From contig NC_083344.1 of NCBI RefSeq assembly GCF_019175385.1, positions 62,682,782-62,746,781 on the forward strand: a stretch of DNA of 64,000 nt, written 5' to 3'. This stretch comes from Lycium barbarum (Eukaryota > Streptophyta > Magnoliopsida > Solanales > Solanaceae). This document shows positions 10,674 through 22,989 of the stretch, in pieces. The position numbers and the translations under genes are program-made. The first letter of the stretch is position 1. Each line of letters starts with the position of its first letter. The notes beneath the pieces are model-generated. The model was not told the origin of the DNA and made no database searches. It was given only the letters and a program-made list of their open reading frames with translations.

Positions 10674-13057
10674 TGTCACGACCCGACTAGGGGCCATGAC
10701 GAGTACCCGGGGCTAACCACCGAGCACCGCTCGTACCATTACCCATCGTACACATCAAGCGTTCATTCAATAATCTTATACTCAAATCATAGGAAAACCA
10801 TTTTTCACTTGAAACATATTTACCTTATATACATAAGCCCTCCGGCTATCAAAATAATACATATACATATGAGGAGAAACCGTGAGACCATACTACCCAC
10901 ACATATGGACAGGACCCCGTCATGCCAAAAACATATATATACACAAAAGAATAAGTCAATAGCACCTCCGGAACAATGTAGTGCTCTCAAGTCAGCTAAT
11001 AGCTCCTATGAGTCTGGATCACCTCCCTGTCTACCTGTGGGCATGAACACAGCGTCCAAAGAAAACGGACGTCAGTATGAACATTGTACTGACTATGTAA
11101 GGCATGAATGGAATGAACATAATAGAGAGATCATAAGACATAAGATGAAGATTCAACCTGCGTAACTTTTAAGAGTGGATACATTTCATACATATATCAT
11201 ATATAATCGTAGTACATGTATCATCATAGCGCATACATCATCATATATATATATCATCATCGTTAACCTGCATCCGGGTAACCATCATATGCCGCCCACT
11301 AGTGGTGTCGTGCCCGGCCCTCTAGGCTCGGTGTAAACATAGCAGCCCGCCTTAGAGGTGACATGGCCGACCCTATAAGCACGGTGGAATCGTATGCAGC
11401 TCGCCTTTGCGGTGACATGCCTGGCCAACTAGGCACGGTGGAATTGTATCGTCATATAGTCAACATAAACTTATCATTATCACACATCTCATAGGCATAT
11501 CCTAACCTTATCATAACTTAGCATCATCATACATTCATCATTAATCATACATTAAAGCTTGAATGTAACCATGGCTATGTCGGGGTGACATGAGGTCGTG
11601 AACCCCCGACTACGTTATGAAGTGATCATAAACGTCATATCTCACCTTGAAGGGACTAATATTTTAAGGTGAGTGTGCCCAAGGAAAAACATCAATGGAA
11701 CCATACTGAGGATCATTAACTTCAAGGACATTTTGCATTACTCTAAGATTCTTTATACTTAAACTCATCATCATCATTATCATGCTCGTATTGTATCTCT
11801 TTTCTTTATCTTATACATATATAGCTCGTTACAGTCATGGACTCATAGTTTCCTTTATTCAGGAAGATTATGGGAGAATAGGAAGATTCATGCCATAGGA
11901 GTCATGCTATAGATGGAAAAGATTAGCCTCACATACCTCTTTCGTTTAACAATTCTATCGTTTGATCATTCTCCTTTGATGCTCGTGTTTCTACCTTCAA
12001 GAAAGTTCGTATTAACATTAGCTAATCGATTATAAAAACATGCTTACTAATGCTAGAGAAAATTGGGCAGCATTTCCTTTGTTTATACAACTTTCCTCAT
12101 TTTACATATCAACTACCAAACATCCATAACAACATTCACAATATTATAAACAACAATCATCATTCATCTACATTATCCACATTTCACAATTTCACTTCAA
12201 TTCCTCCATAATCATGGTCATAGTCCACTATTACGTTCTCTCACATATAATTCTTATCTCATGTTCTAAATGTCATTCATAACATACTTACAATCACAAC
12301 ATATCCATATTCATGACTCATTCCAAACTACTATTCACAATCTCTTTATTTCTTCTTTGTGACCCATTTTCTATCTCCTTTCATAATCTAAGCCTTTCAA
12401 CCTCTCATTACCTTAAACAACATGAAGGGATCATAAAACTTACCTTAGATAGTGTAGGAATAAGCCTTGAGTGGAAATACTCCTCTTACACCAAAACCCT
12501 ATTCCACTTCCATTGGAATTTCTTGGCTTGGATGAACTTCAATGAGTTTCATACATTTAATTTTGTTTGTTTGATGAAGTTGATCACCAATCTCTCTTGA
12601 GTTCTTGTGGTTGAAGAGTGGAGAGTTCCCTAGTGGGTTCTTGAGGGTTCTTAAGAATTTGACCCTACTCGGACATACGGTCTGTATCTTTTATACCGGC
12701 CGTATGTCTGGCCGTATGTTTAGTCCAGTGAAGTTCCCATTCTGGGCAGAACATACGGCTAGACATACGGCCAGTATGTTTTATACGGCTAGTTTGATCT
12801 CCAATCCTTATGGAACCTTCTTAACACTTATTTAACACCTCATTAACAATCTAAGGGATGTTATAGCTCTTCTCCAAAACATCATTAAGCCATTATTAAT
12901 TCGGTACTCGTAAATCTTGCCCGACACACAACATATCCCTTGCTTTCCTTGACAACTTTCTTCCCTTACCTCAAATGTCTTTGAAATCTCGATTAGGATC
13001 ATCAAATCTCGTTAGTCTATTCATTGTACGTTAACAGGAAATTTCCGAGGTTTAACA
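10674..13057 (-). repeat. LTR C-left (3' LTR of C1), 2384 bp
   Basis: It begins TGTCACGACCCGACTAGGGG and ends GAGGTTTAACA, with one base changed from the usual GGTGTAACA. Relative to the middle LTR it lacks short stretches near 12650 (the TATA region) and 12790 (the last palindromes). The stem-loop at 11071-11093 has one arm mutation. Confidence 0.92.
11291..11450. repeat. Three 54-bp tandem repeats in LTR C
   Basis: Units at 11291-11344, 11345-11398 and 11399-11450 each run GCC/GCTCGCC, a GGTG(T/A) core, GGCC..CTA, GGCACGGTGG and TGTAT/CGTAT. The same triplet occurs in the other two C LTRs near 36862-37020 and 54421-54580. Confidence 0.85.
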
Positions 13058-13094
13058 TTCTTCCTCCCTTTTGGAACATTCGTCCTCGAATGTT
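13058..13094 (-). other. Polypurine tract and hairpin, C1
   Basis: On the minus strand an AAAAGGGAGGAAGAA run abuts the LTR. At 13075-13094 the arms AACATTCG and CGAATGTT form a perfect 8-bp stem with a TCCT loop. Confidence 0.82.
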
Positions 13095-13260
13095 AAGCAC
13101 TCGGGAATTCTACGAACATTTCGCCAGAGTTTCCCCGGTAATATGGCACTACCATCCTATCACAACAACCCACAATAACATTGCCTCACAAGGCCACAAT
13201 ACAATAGCAGTATAAGTTAGCCACACACGACCCATATGCATGAAAGAAAACATACATACC

Positions 13261-14460
13261 TCAAAATCCCGATGTTTCATCGTGGATCTCTTCTGAGGGC
13301 TGAAATAGGTGCGGGTATTTGGATTTCATACACTCTTCTGCTTCCCAAGTCATTTCTTCTCGGTTGTTATTTCGCCATAAGACTTTAACTGAGGCTACTT
13401 CCTTATTTCGGAGTCTCCGTACCTGCCTATCTAATATGGAAATAGGCACTTCTTCATAGACTAGCTTTTCTGTCACTTGAACATCATCTATTGGGAAAAT
13501 CCTCGTAGCATCTCCAGAACACTTGCGGAGTATTGAGACATGGAAAACTGGATGGACCGATTCAAGTTCTAGAGGTAAGTCTAATTCATAAGCTACTTGA
13601 CCCATCTTGCGGATAATCTTATAGGGTCCAATGTATCGAGGACTTAACTTTCCTTTCTTACCCAATATCATCACTCTTTTCATTGGTGACACCTTTAAGA
13701 ATACCCAATCACCAACTTGAAATTCTAAGTCTCGCCGGCGGTTGTCCGCATAAGATTTGGCGACTTTGGGCTGTCAACAATCAATCTCGGATCACCTTGA
13801 CTTTTTCTACTGCTTGTTGAATCAACTCAGGGCCTATTAGTTGTACTTCTCCTATTTCAAACCATCCAATTAGAGACCTGCACTTCCTTCCATATAAAGC
13901 TTCATACGGAGCCATTTGAATACTAGAATGGTGGTTGTTATTATATGCAAACTCAATAAGGGGTAAGTGGTCATCCCAACTACCACCGAAATCTAGAACA
14001 CATGCTCGTAGCATATCTTCCAAGGTCTGAATGGTATTTTCGGCCTGCCCATCTGTTTGCGGATGAAACGCCGTGCTAAGCTTTACTTGATTACCCAAAC
14101 CTTCTTGGAAGGATTTCCAGAACTTAGTTGTAAATTGCGCTCCTCTATCTGTGATAATGGATTTCAGAATACCATGGAGTCGCACAATCTCCTTGAGATA
14201 CAACCTTGCATAATTGACTGGAAGAAAATGAGCTGCTTTCGTCAATCTATCCACAATCACCCATATGGAATCACACTTACTTCGGGAACGAGGTAATCCT
14301 ACAATAAAATCCACAATGATCACTTCCCATTTCCAAGTAGGGATTTCCACTTCTTGCAATAATTCTCCTGGCTTTTGATGTTCGATTTTCACTTGCTGGA
14401 AATTTGGACATTGAGCTACAAATTCTGCTATGTCTTTCTTCATTCTATCCCACCAATAAA
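13261..14460 (-). pseudogene. pol: Pol: integrase and chromodomain of C1 (broken, HHCC part deleted)
   Basis: Reading on the minus strand, integrase enters at about 14460 directly in the middle of the zinc-binding region (KKDIAEFVAQCPNFQQ; the last Cys is Phe). It continues through the [17 protein letters not shown] and ITDRGAQFTTKF Asp blocks and DGQAENTIQTLED with the catalytic Glu, then the GPY segment (RYIGPYKIIRKMG) and a well-kept chromodomain (RQVRRLRNKEVASVKVLWRN near 13350-13440). A stop after KVKVIRD (13781) is shared with C2. A frameshift follows near 13756, and a short in-frame loss removes TTYSVED from the core. About 375 bp between RNase H and the zinc finger is missing. Confidence 0.88.
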
Positions 14461-15740
14461 TTAAGCGCATCAGCTACTACATTCGCCTTCCTGGGGTGGT
14501 ATAAAATACTCACATCATAATATTTCAATAATTCTAACCACCGCCTCTGCCGCAGATTCAAATCCTTCTGTTTGAAAATGTATTGAAGACTCTTGCGATC
14601 TGTATAGATATCAACATGCACACCATACAAGTAATGTCTCCACATCTTTAATGCATGAATAACTGCAGCCAATTTGAGATCATAAGTTGGGTAGTTCTTT
14701 TCATGTTTCCGCAACTGTCTCGAAGCATAAGCGATGACTTTACCATGTTGCATTAACACACATCCTAACCCAACACTGGAAGCATCACAATATACAACAT
14801 AACCATCAAGCCCTTCTAGGAGTGTTAAGACTAGAGCTGAAGTCAACCTATCTTTCAATTCCTGAAAGCTACGCTCACAAGCATCATTGACACTGAAATT
14901 TAGCTAACTTCTGGGTTAGCTTTTCCAATGGGGCTAAAATAGAGGAAAACCCCTCCACAAACCTTCTATAATAACCTGCCAATCCTAGAAAACTAAGGAC
15001 TTCTGTAGGCGTCGTAGGCCTTGGCCAAGTCTTCACAACTTCAATTGTTTGAGTATCAACTCGAATGCCATCATCCGAAATAACATGACCCAAAAATGTC
15101 ACAGAATTCAGCCAAAACTCGTACTTTGAAAATTTTGCATACAATTCTCGAGTTTGAAGAATTCCAAGAACAATACGTAAATGGTCTGCATGTTTTGATT
15201 CTGTGCGAGAGTATACCAGAATATCGTCAATGAATACTATTACGAATAGATCCAAGAGAGGCCTGAATACATTATTCATCAAATTCATGAACACTGCCGG
15301 AGCATTAGTTAACCCAAATGAGATCACCCGGAATTCGTAATGGTCATATCACGTTCTAAAAGTTGTTTTGGGAATGTCTTCTTCTTTAACTCTCACTTGG
15401 TGATAACCTGACCTCAAGTCTATTTTGTAAAACCACTTGGCACCCCGTAGTTGATCAAATAAATCATCAATTCTCGGAAGAGGATATTTGTTCTTTATCG
15501 TCACCTTATTCAACTGCCTATAATCGATGCACATTCGTAAGGAGACATCTTTCTTTCTTACAAATAGGACAGGTGCTCCCCACGGTGATGAACTGGGTCT
15601 AGTAAATCCCTTCTCAAGCAAATCTTTCAACTGTGCCTTTAGCTCTTTCAATTCTACCGGAGTCATTCGGTAAGGAGGAATAGAAATAGGCTTGGTGTCC
15701 GGCAACACGTCAATAGCGAAATCAATCTCTCTTTCCGGGG
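14461..15740 (-). pseudogene. pol: Pol: RT and RNase H of C1 (broken, cut by array B)
   Basis: The RT N-terminal half (15349-15708: [40 protein letters not shown]) and palm and thumb (14884-15327, catalytic [10 protein letters not shown] intact) are followed by RNase H (14461-14858: [31 protein letters not shown], ending NVVADALN). A stop lies after IPKTTFRT, and a frame change occurs at about 14884. At 15745 the reading is cut by array B; the upstream protease-linker codons resume at 34079. Confidence 0.88.
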
Positions 15741-15745
15741 GAAGG
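15741..15745. repeat. Target site duplication of array B, left copy
   Basis: GAAGG; the right copy at 34074-34078 is GAAGA. The uninterrupted site in C2 (near 51880) reads GGGGGAAGGCCTGGAAG, which matches the two halves rejoined. Confidence 0.88.
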
Positions 15746-18172
15746 TGTCACGACCCAACTAGGAGGCCGCGACGAGCACCCGGTGCTACCCCACCCGGGC
15801 ACCCCTTAACACACATTCACATAATATCTAGGCGATTCATAAATCAAGTCATGCATTCTAGTTATCAATCATATTAGTCCCGTTGGGCGACAATCATCTT
15901 GGATAACATCATAGGCATCTATGCCACATCAAATTTACAAGGGCGGCGAGGCCAACGAAATGATATACAAAACATAGGCCGACAAAGCCAAACATATCGA
16001 CCCACATACACATGTCTACAAGCCTCTAAAAAGAGTATACATATCAAATGAGCGGGACAGGACCCCGCTATGCCCACAACTATATACACAAAAGAATAAT
16101 TACCCAAAAGCTATGGCTCCGAATGAAATGGAGCTCTGCTATGAAATCTTTGAGAAATCAGCTACGGATCAAGTCTGTCTCCCTGTGCACCTGCGGGCAT
16201 GACGCAGCGTCCACAAACAAAAGGACGTCAGTACGAAGATTGTACTAAGTATGTAAAGCATGATCAACATCGATATAGAAGCATAATGAATAACATGTGA
16301 GGTTGCATAGGGGAGGAGTCAATAATATCATCATCATGGCACTTACTTACTTTCTATGGAGACATTCCGTTTCTACTGCGTATCCGCATACATATACCCA
16401 TATTCGTACTTGGTTACCCTCATGATCATGTATATCTCATATTCATAGCATATTTGTACTCTTAATGATGTCATATACATATATATATAGGCATACATAG
16501 CGTACCCGACCATAGAGGTTCGGTGTTTCATACATACTTGGCTAACCAAGGCTCAAGGTTATATCTACCTGGCCCTACTAAGGCTTCAGGTTTATCCGTA
16601 CCATCTGCAGATGTGTGCACGCGTTACGTAATCGTATACATACATATACATATATTCTACCCGGCGTTATAAGCTCGGGATTTCATTATAGCCCTTCATT
16701 GGCACACATAAGTATAATAGCCCATAGGCACATTTAGCATCATTATTATTATCATTAACATTTCTATCATCATTATTATCGTTACGTCTATCTTATAGGC
16801 TTACTCGTCATATGAGGAGCGTAGTACAATCGTAGTACATACCAAGGATTAAGCTTTCGGAAGATCAATCATTTGAAGGCAACATACTCGTATAGAGGAT
16901 TTAGAAATTTGGCCAAAGAACCATGCCTTATGAAAGAAAGGTTAGCCTTACATACCTTTTCGTCAAACTATTCTACGCTTGCACGTACTCCTTCGGTGCT
17001 CACCTTTCTAACTTCATTAAGGTCATACTATCATTAGGATCGATAACTAACACACATGGCCAAAGCTAGAGAAAATCGGACAGCATCTCCTTTATTTATA
17101 CAACATTTGTCCATATCGTAATTCAACTCCCAAACCTCAACAATACATTCATAATATCATATCAATGACCATTAATCATCCACATTATCCACATTATCAA
17201 GGTTTCTCAATTTACTTTCATTTGTCCATGTTCATGGTCACAACACCCAACTTCGTCCATTCATATACAATGTCTATTTCATGGTCTTAACGTCATTTAT
17301 AACACATTCATGTCACAACACAACAACAATCATTATTCAATTCAAACTATTTTTCAAAAACGTCACTATTCATCATTCATAACCCATTTTGCTATACTCT
17401 TCTAATGACCAAGCATTTTAACTCTCAAATACCTTAAACAACATATAAATATCTTGAATCTTACCTTATATGTTATAGGAACAAGCTTTAGTTGATAATA
17501 CTCCACTTTGAGCAAATCCCTAGTTTTCCTCCATTTGGATTTCTTGACTTGAATGGTCTTTAATGGGTTTCCTTACCCTTGATTCACTTGATTTATGTTG
17601 TTGATGGTTTATAATCCTTGAAAACTTGTGTAATAAATGTAGAGAGATGTTTTAGAGAGAAGGGATGAAATGTGGAAATGATTTTATGAACTTGGTCCCT
17701 ATTAAATAACCCATTCACTGATCTGTCGGGTCCATTATACGGTCCGTATAATCGTTATACAGTCCGTATAATTGATCGTAGAACGTGCCTTTCCTTCACC
17801 TTTCACTGTGACCATTTGACGGTTCATTATTCGGGCCATAAAAATTTATACGGTCCGTATAATTGACCGTAAAATTGCACCAATGAGAAACCTTCGTTGT
17901 GATGGTTTATGGTCCATTATACGGTCCGTAAAACATTATACGGTCCCGTATAACGTGCCATAAAACTCACCAGTCCACTGAACTTGTTCTCGTCACTTCG
18001 TTGATCTTCAATCCTTATGGAATCTTCTTAACACTTGTTTAACACTTCATTAGAAATCTAAGGGACGTTATAACTCTTTCCCAAAATGCCCTTTAGTCAT
18101 CATTAACCCGATACTCATATTTCACTAGTTCATTCACTTGCATACCAACGGAAGATTTTCCAAGGTGTAACA
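15746..18172 (-). repeat. LTR B1 (outer 3' LTR), 2427 bp
   Basis: It begins TGTCACGACCCAACTAGGAG and ends CCAAGGTGTAACA. It contains the conserved stem-loop (16228-16248), the splice-donor-like AAAGGTATGTAAGG (about 16948-16960), the leader block GGAGATGCTGTCCGATTTTC (about 17075-17095), a TATA-like TATTTAATA near 17700 and CGGTCCG palindromes at 17733-17960. Confidence 0.92.
17701..17960 (-). promoter_or_regulatory. LTR B1 promoter region with palindrome cluster
   Basis: A TATA-like run (TTATTTAATA on the minus strand) near 17700-17710 is followed upstream by several copies of TTATACGGTCCGTATAA and half-sites. Two 20-bp units stand in tandem here, versus three in LTR B4. Confidence 0.65.
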
Positions 18173-18208
18173 TTCTTCCCCCCTTAAGAACATTCGTCCT
18201 CGAATGTT
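18173..18208 (-). other. Polypurine tract and hairpin, array B
   Basis: The minus strand has TTAAGGGGGGAAGAA abutting the LTR. At 18189-18208 the arms AACATTCG and CGAATGTT form a perfect 8-bp stem with a TCCT loop. This is the only PPT in the whole array. Confidence 0.87.
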
Positions 18209-18377
18209 AAGCACGCGGGGATTCTACAGAAATTTCGCCAGAGTTTCCCCTATAATATGGCGCTACTAACCTGTCACAACAACCCATAATATCGATGCCT
18301 CACAGGGTTACAACACAATAGCATTTAAAATTTGGCCACACACGACCCAAAAGCATAAAAAGGAAATCATACATACC

Positions 18378-18750
18378 TTATGATTTTGACGTCTCATCTT
18401 GGCCCTCGTCCAAAGGCTAGAATAAATGTGGGTATTTGGATCGCATATTTTCTTCCGCTTCCCATGTCATTTCTTCTCAATTGCTATTTCTCCACAAATC
18501 CTTAACTGAGGCCACTTCTTTGTTTCTAAGCCTCCGTACTTGCCTATCTAATATGGCAATGGGCATTTCATCATAAGTTAACTTTTTTGTCACTTGAACA
18601 TCATTTACTGGGACGATCCTCGTAGGATGTCCAACACATTTCCGAAGCATCGAGACATGGAAAACTGGATGGACTGACTCCAAATCTGGAGGTAGATCTA
18701 ACTCATAGGCCACTTTGCCTATTTTGCGCACAATCTCATTAGGCCCTATA
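18378..18750 (-). pseudogene. pol: Pol C-terminus stub: integrase tail and chromodomain of array B
   Basis: This is the only chromodomain left in array B. It runs from the end of the GPY region (PNEIVRKIGKVAYELDLP) through HPVFHVSMLRKC to the chromodomain RQVRRLRNKEVASVKDLWRN and ends at a stop at 18378. A CGA-to-TGA change (NSN-stop-EEMTW, about 18475) and a second stop near the C terminus break it. Its upstream end is lost: around 18750 the sequence jumps into the middle of an LTR through a six-base filler. Confidence 0.87.
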
Positions 18751-18756
18751 CAATCT

Positions 18757-20330
18757 CTGAGTATGTAAAGCATGATCAACATCGATATAGAAGCATAATG
18801 AATAACATGTGAGGTTGCATAGGGGAGGAGTCAATAATATCATCATCATGACACTTACTTACTTTCCATGGAGACATTCCGTTTCTACTGCGTATCCGCA
18901 TACATATACCCATATTCGTACTTGGTTACCCTCATGATCATGTATATCTCATATTCATAGCATATTTGTACTCTTAATGATGTCATATACATATATATAT
19001 AGGCATACATAGCGTACCCGACCATAGAGGTTCGGTGTTTCATACATACTTGGCTAACCAAGGCTCAAGGTTATATCTACCTGGCCCTACCAAGGCTTCA
19101 GGTTTATCCGTACCATCTGCAGATGTGTGCGCGTGGTACGTAATCGTATACATACATATACATATATTCTACCCGGCGTTATAAGCTCGGGATTTCATTA
19201 TAGCCCTTCATTGGCACACATAAGTATAATAGCACATAGGCACATTTAGCATCATTATTATTATCATTAACATTTCTATCATCATTATTATCGTTACGTC
19301 TATCTTATAGGCTTACTCGTCACATGAGGAGCGTAGTACAATCGTAGTACATATCAAGGATTAAGCTCGGAAGATCAATCATTTGAAGGCAACATACTCG
19401 TATAGAGGATTTAGAAATTTGGCCAAAGAACCATGCCTTATGAAAGAAAGGTTAGCCTTACATACCTTTTCGTCAAACTATTCTACGCTTGCACGTACTC
19501 CTTCGGTGCTCACCTTTCTACCTTCATTAAGGTCATACTATCATTAGGATCGATAACTAACACACATGGCCAAAGCTAGAGAAAATCGGACAGTATCTCC
19601 TTTATTTATACAACATTTGTCCATATCGTAATTCAACTCCCAAACGTCAACAATACATTCATAATATCATCTCAATGGCCATTAATCATCCACATTATCC
19701 ACATTATCAAGGTTTCTCAATTTACTTTCATTTGTCCATGTTCATGGTCACAACACCCAACTTCGTCCATTCATATACAATGTCTATTTCATGGTCTTAA
19801 CGTCATTTATAACACATTCATGTCACAACACAACAACAATCATGATTCAATTCAAACTATTTCTCAAAAACGTCACTATTCGTCATTCATAACCCATTTT
19901 GCTATACTCTTCTAATGACCAAGCATTTTAACTCTCAAATACCTTAAACAACATATGAATATCATGAATCTTACCTTAGATGTTGTAGGAAAAATCTTTA
20001 GTTGATAATACTCCACTTTGAGCAAGACCCTAGTTTTCCTCCATTTGGATTTCTTGACTTGAATGGTCTTTAATGGGTTTCCTTACCCTTGATTCACTTG
20101 ATTTATGTTGTTGATGGCTTATAATCCTTGAAAACTTGTGTAATAAATGTAGAGAGATGTTTTAGAGAGAAGGGGTGAAATGTGGAAATGATTTTATGAA
20201 CTTGGTCCCTATTAAATAACCCATTCACTGATCTGTCGGGTCCATTATACGGTCCGTATAATCGTTATACGGTCCGTATAATTGACCGTAAAACATGCCT
20301 TTCCTTCACCCTTCACTGTGACCATTTGAC
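18757..20330 (-). repeat. LTR B2, partial (both ends missing)
   Basis: It matches LTR B1 from about 16244 to 17823 but lacks the outer ~500 bp at the U5 side and the ~350 bp U3 end. It joins chromodomain sequence on the left and integrase sequence on the right. The right junction (CCATTTGAC then TATTTTGCGC) is identical to that at 26950. Confidence 0.9.
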
Positions 20331-21545
20331 TATTTTGCGCACAATCTTTGCCTATTTTGCGCACAATCTCATAAGGCCCTATATACCGGGGACTATGCTT
20401 CCCCTTTCTGCCAAATCTCATAACGCCCTTCATTGGTGACACTTTCAAGAATACCCAATCTTTAGTTTGGAACTCTAAGTCCCTCAGACGATTATCTGCA
20501 TAGGACTTTTGGAGACTTTGAGCCGCTAGCAACCGATCTTGTATGAGCTTGACTTTCTCTATGGCTTGCTGGACCAAGTCTGGTCCGACCAATTTAGTCT
20601 CGCCTACCTCGAACCACCCAATTGGGGATCTACATTTTCGCCCATAAAAGCCTCGTACGGTGCCATTTGAATGCTAGAATGATAACTATTATTTTAAGCA
20701 AATTCAATGAGTGGCAAATGATCATCCCAACTACCTCCAAAATCTATCATACATGCCCGTAACATATCTTCAAGAGTCTGAATAGTACGTTCGGCTTGCC
20801 CATCGGTCTGTGGGTGAAATGTCGTGCTAAGGATCACGTTGGTCCCTAGACCCTCTTGGAAAGACGTCAAAAAATTAGCTGTAAACTGAGTTCCTCTGTC
20901 TAAGATAATCGATACTGGAACACCATGGAGTCTCACTATCTCTTTAAGGTAAATCTTTGCATAATCTTCTGCCACATACGTCGTTCTGACTGGTAAGAAA
21001 TGAGCTGATTTAGTGAGTCTATCCACAATCACCCATATGGAATCATACTTACGTCGAGTACAGGGTAAGCCTGTAATGAAATCCATATTAATCACTTCCC
21101 ATTTCCAAGATGGGATTTCTATAGCTTGTAGCAATCCGCCCGTCTTTTGGTGTTCGATTTTCACTTGTTGGCAATTAGGACATTGAGCCACAAATTCTGC
21201 GACATCTCTCTTCATCCCATTCCGCCAATATACAGACTTGAGATCATGATACATTTTCGTCGCTCCGGGGTGGACAGAATAACGGGAACAATGAGCTTCT
21301 CTCAATATTTGGTGGCATAGCCCCGCCGCATCGGGAACACATAATCTGCCTCGACATCGAAGGAATCCGTCTCCTGAAACATCAAATGATGACTCCTCTT
21401 TCTGAGGGAGAGTATCTCTGTACTGCATTAGTATGGGATCCTCATATTGTCGCTCCTTCACCTCTGCTACTAGCGACGAGACTACAGAATTCTGAATTGT
21501 AGCTCCGCGGCTACCTGAGTCCACTACTCGGACTCCTAGGCTAGC
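20331..21545 (-). pseudogene. pol: Pol: integrase of B unit 1 (no chromodomain)
   Basis: The main open stretch (20694-21524, 276 residues) has the zinc finger (H78, H85, C115, C118), then catalytic D148 (VINMDF), D209 (ILDRG) and E245 (DGQAERT), a D-x60-D-x35-E pattern. After a stop at LIEFA, the C-terminal part (20331-20640) has VGPDLVQQAIEKVKLIQDRL and the GPY segment RYIGPYEIVRKIG, then runs into LTR sequence, so chromodomain and PPT are absent. The junction holds a duplicated 17-base TATTTTGCGCACAATCT filler. Integrase chemistry residues look intact, but the frame is not. Confidence 0.9.
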
Positions 21546-21551
21546 TAAATG

Positions 21552-22300
21552 TTAGAGCTCACGGGCCATTTCTCTCTTCTCTGGTCGTACGTCACTTAGA
21601 CTTCCCATCGATCTACGGCTAAGAGCATCAGCCATAACATTTGTCTTTCCGGGGTGATATAAGATATCATCATCATATTCTTTTAGAAACTCTAGCCATC
21701 GTCGTTGCCGCAAATTCAACTCTTTCTGCTTGAAGATATAGTGGAGACTCTTATGATCGGTATAAATATCCATATGGACACCATATAAATAATGTTTCCA
21801 TATCTTTAATGCATGAACCACTTCAGCCAATTCTAAATCACGGGTCGGATAATTCTGCTCATGTTTCCGCAGTTGCCTTGAAGCATGTGCAACCACTTTA
21901 CCATGCTGCATCAATACACAGCCTAGCCTAACACCTGAGGCATCACAATAAACAACATATCCTTCCAATCCCTCTAGAAGTGTCAAGACTGGTGCGGAAG
22001 TAAACCTATCTTTCAACTCTTTGAAGCTACGTTCACAAGCATCTATCCATTGAAACTTTGCTGATTTCTGGGTCAACTTTGTTAGTGGTACTGAAATAGA
22101 AGAAAAACCCTCAACGAATCTCCTGTAATAACGTGCTAAGCCCAGAAATCTACGAACTTCCGTAGGAGTTGTGGGTCTTGGCCAAGTCTTCACGGCCTCA
22201 ATCTTTTGGCTATCTACCCGAATACCGTCGGCTGCAACAATATGGCCCAAAATGATACTGCGTTCAACTAAAACTCACATTTAGAAAATTTCGCAAAAAA
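21552..22300 (-). pseudogene. pol: Pol: RT connection and RNase H of B unit 1
   Basis: A 232-residue stretch (21552-22250) starts in the RT thumb ([37 protein letters not shown]) and runs through RNase H with its acidic residues ([42 protein letters not shown]). The join to the RT palm is shifted near 22255-22305, and a stop separates it from integrase at about 21549. Confidence 0.88.
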
Positions 22301-22900
22301 CTCTCGAGTTCAAAGAACTCCGAGGACAATACGCAAATGATCCGCAAGCTCGGCCTCGGATCTAGAATACACCAAGATAGCATTGATGAATACAATCACG
22401 AATAGATCCAGAAAAGGCCTGAATACATTGTTCATCAAATCCATAAATACTGTCGGCGCATTAGTTAGCCCAAACGACATTACTCGGAACTCAAAATGGC
22501 CATATCTTGTTCTGAAAGTTGTCTTAGGGATATCTTTCTCCCTAACTCTCACTTGGTGATAACCGGACCTCAAATCGATCTTTGAAAACCATTTGGCACC
22601 TTGCAATTGATCAAATAAGTCATCGATCCTTGGAAGAGGATATTTGTTCTTAATCGTTACTTTATTCAATTGCCGATAATCAATACACATTTGCAAAGAG
22701 CCATCTTTCTTTCGGACAAACAATACAGGTGCTCCCCACGGGGATGAACAAGGCCTAATGAAGCCTTTATCAAGCAAATCTTTCAATTGCTCCTTCAACT
22801 CTTTCAATTCTGCGGGTGCCATTCTATAGGGAGGAATAGATATGGGCTTAGTGTCTGGCAACACATCAATTGCAAAATCAATCTCCCGCTTCGGAGGAAG
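22301..22900 (-). pseudogene. pol: Pol: reverse transcriptase of B unit 1, catalytic motif lost
   Basis: It covers [55 protein letters not shown] and [20 protein letters not shown]. Where families A, C and D read FIDDIL, this copy reads FINAIL, so both catalytic aspartates are replaced. Unit 2 has the same change, so it predates the duplication. It cannot be an active polymerase. Confidence 0.9.
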
Positions 22901-22989
22901 GCCTGGAGCTCCTCCGGGAACACATCCGGGAATTCATTCACCACTAGAACTGACTGTAGAGTCGGCGACTCAGCTTCTACATCTCGAAC

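Noticed and set aside
10809..11165. Plus-strand reading frame repeated at 36528-36734 with almost the same peptide
   Set aside because: It lies antisense inside family-C LTRs; the likeness comes from the LTRs being copies. No domain, and the start differs between copies.
20245..20592. Integrase frame with an unusual C-terminus
   Set aside because: The last ~38 codons read through LTR palindromes after the breakpoint at 20331, so they are not a new domain. The same holds for 26865-26950.
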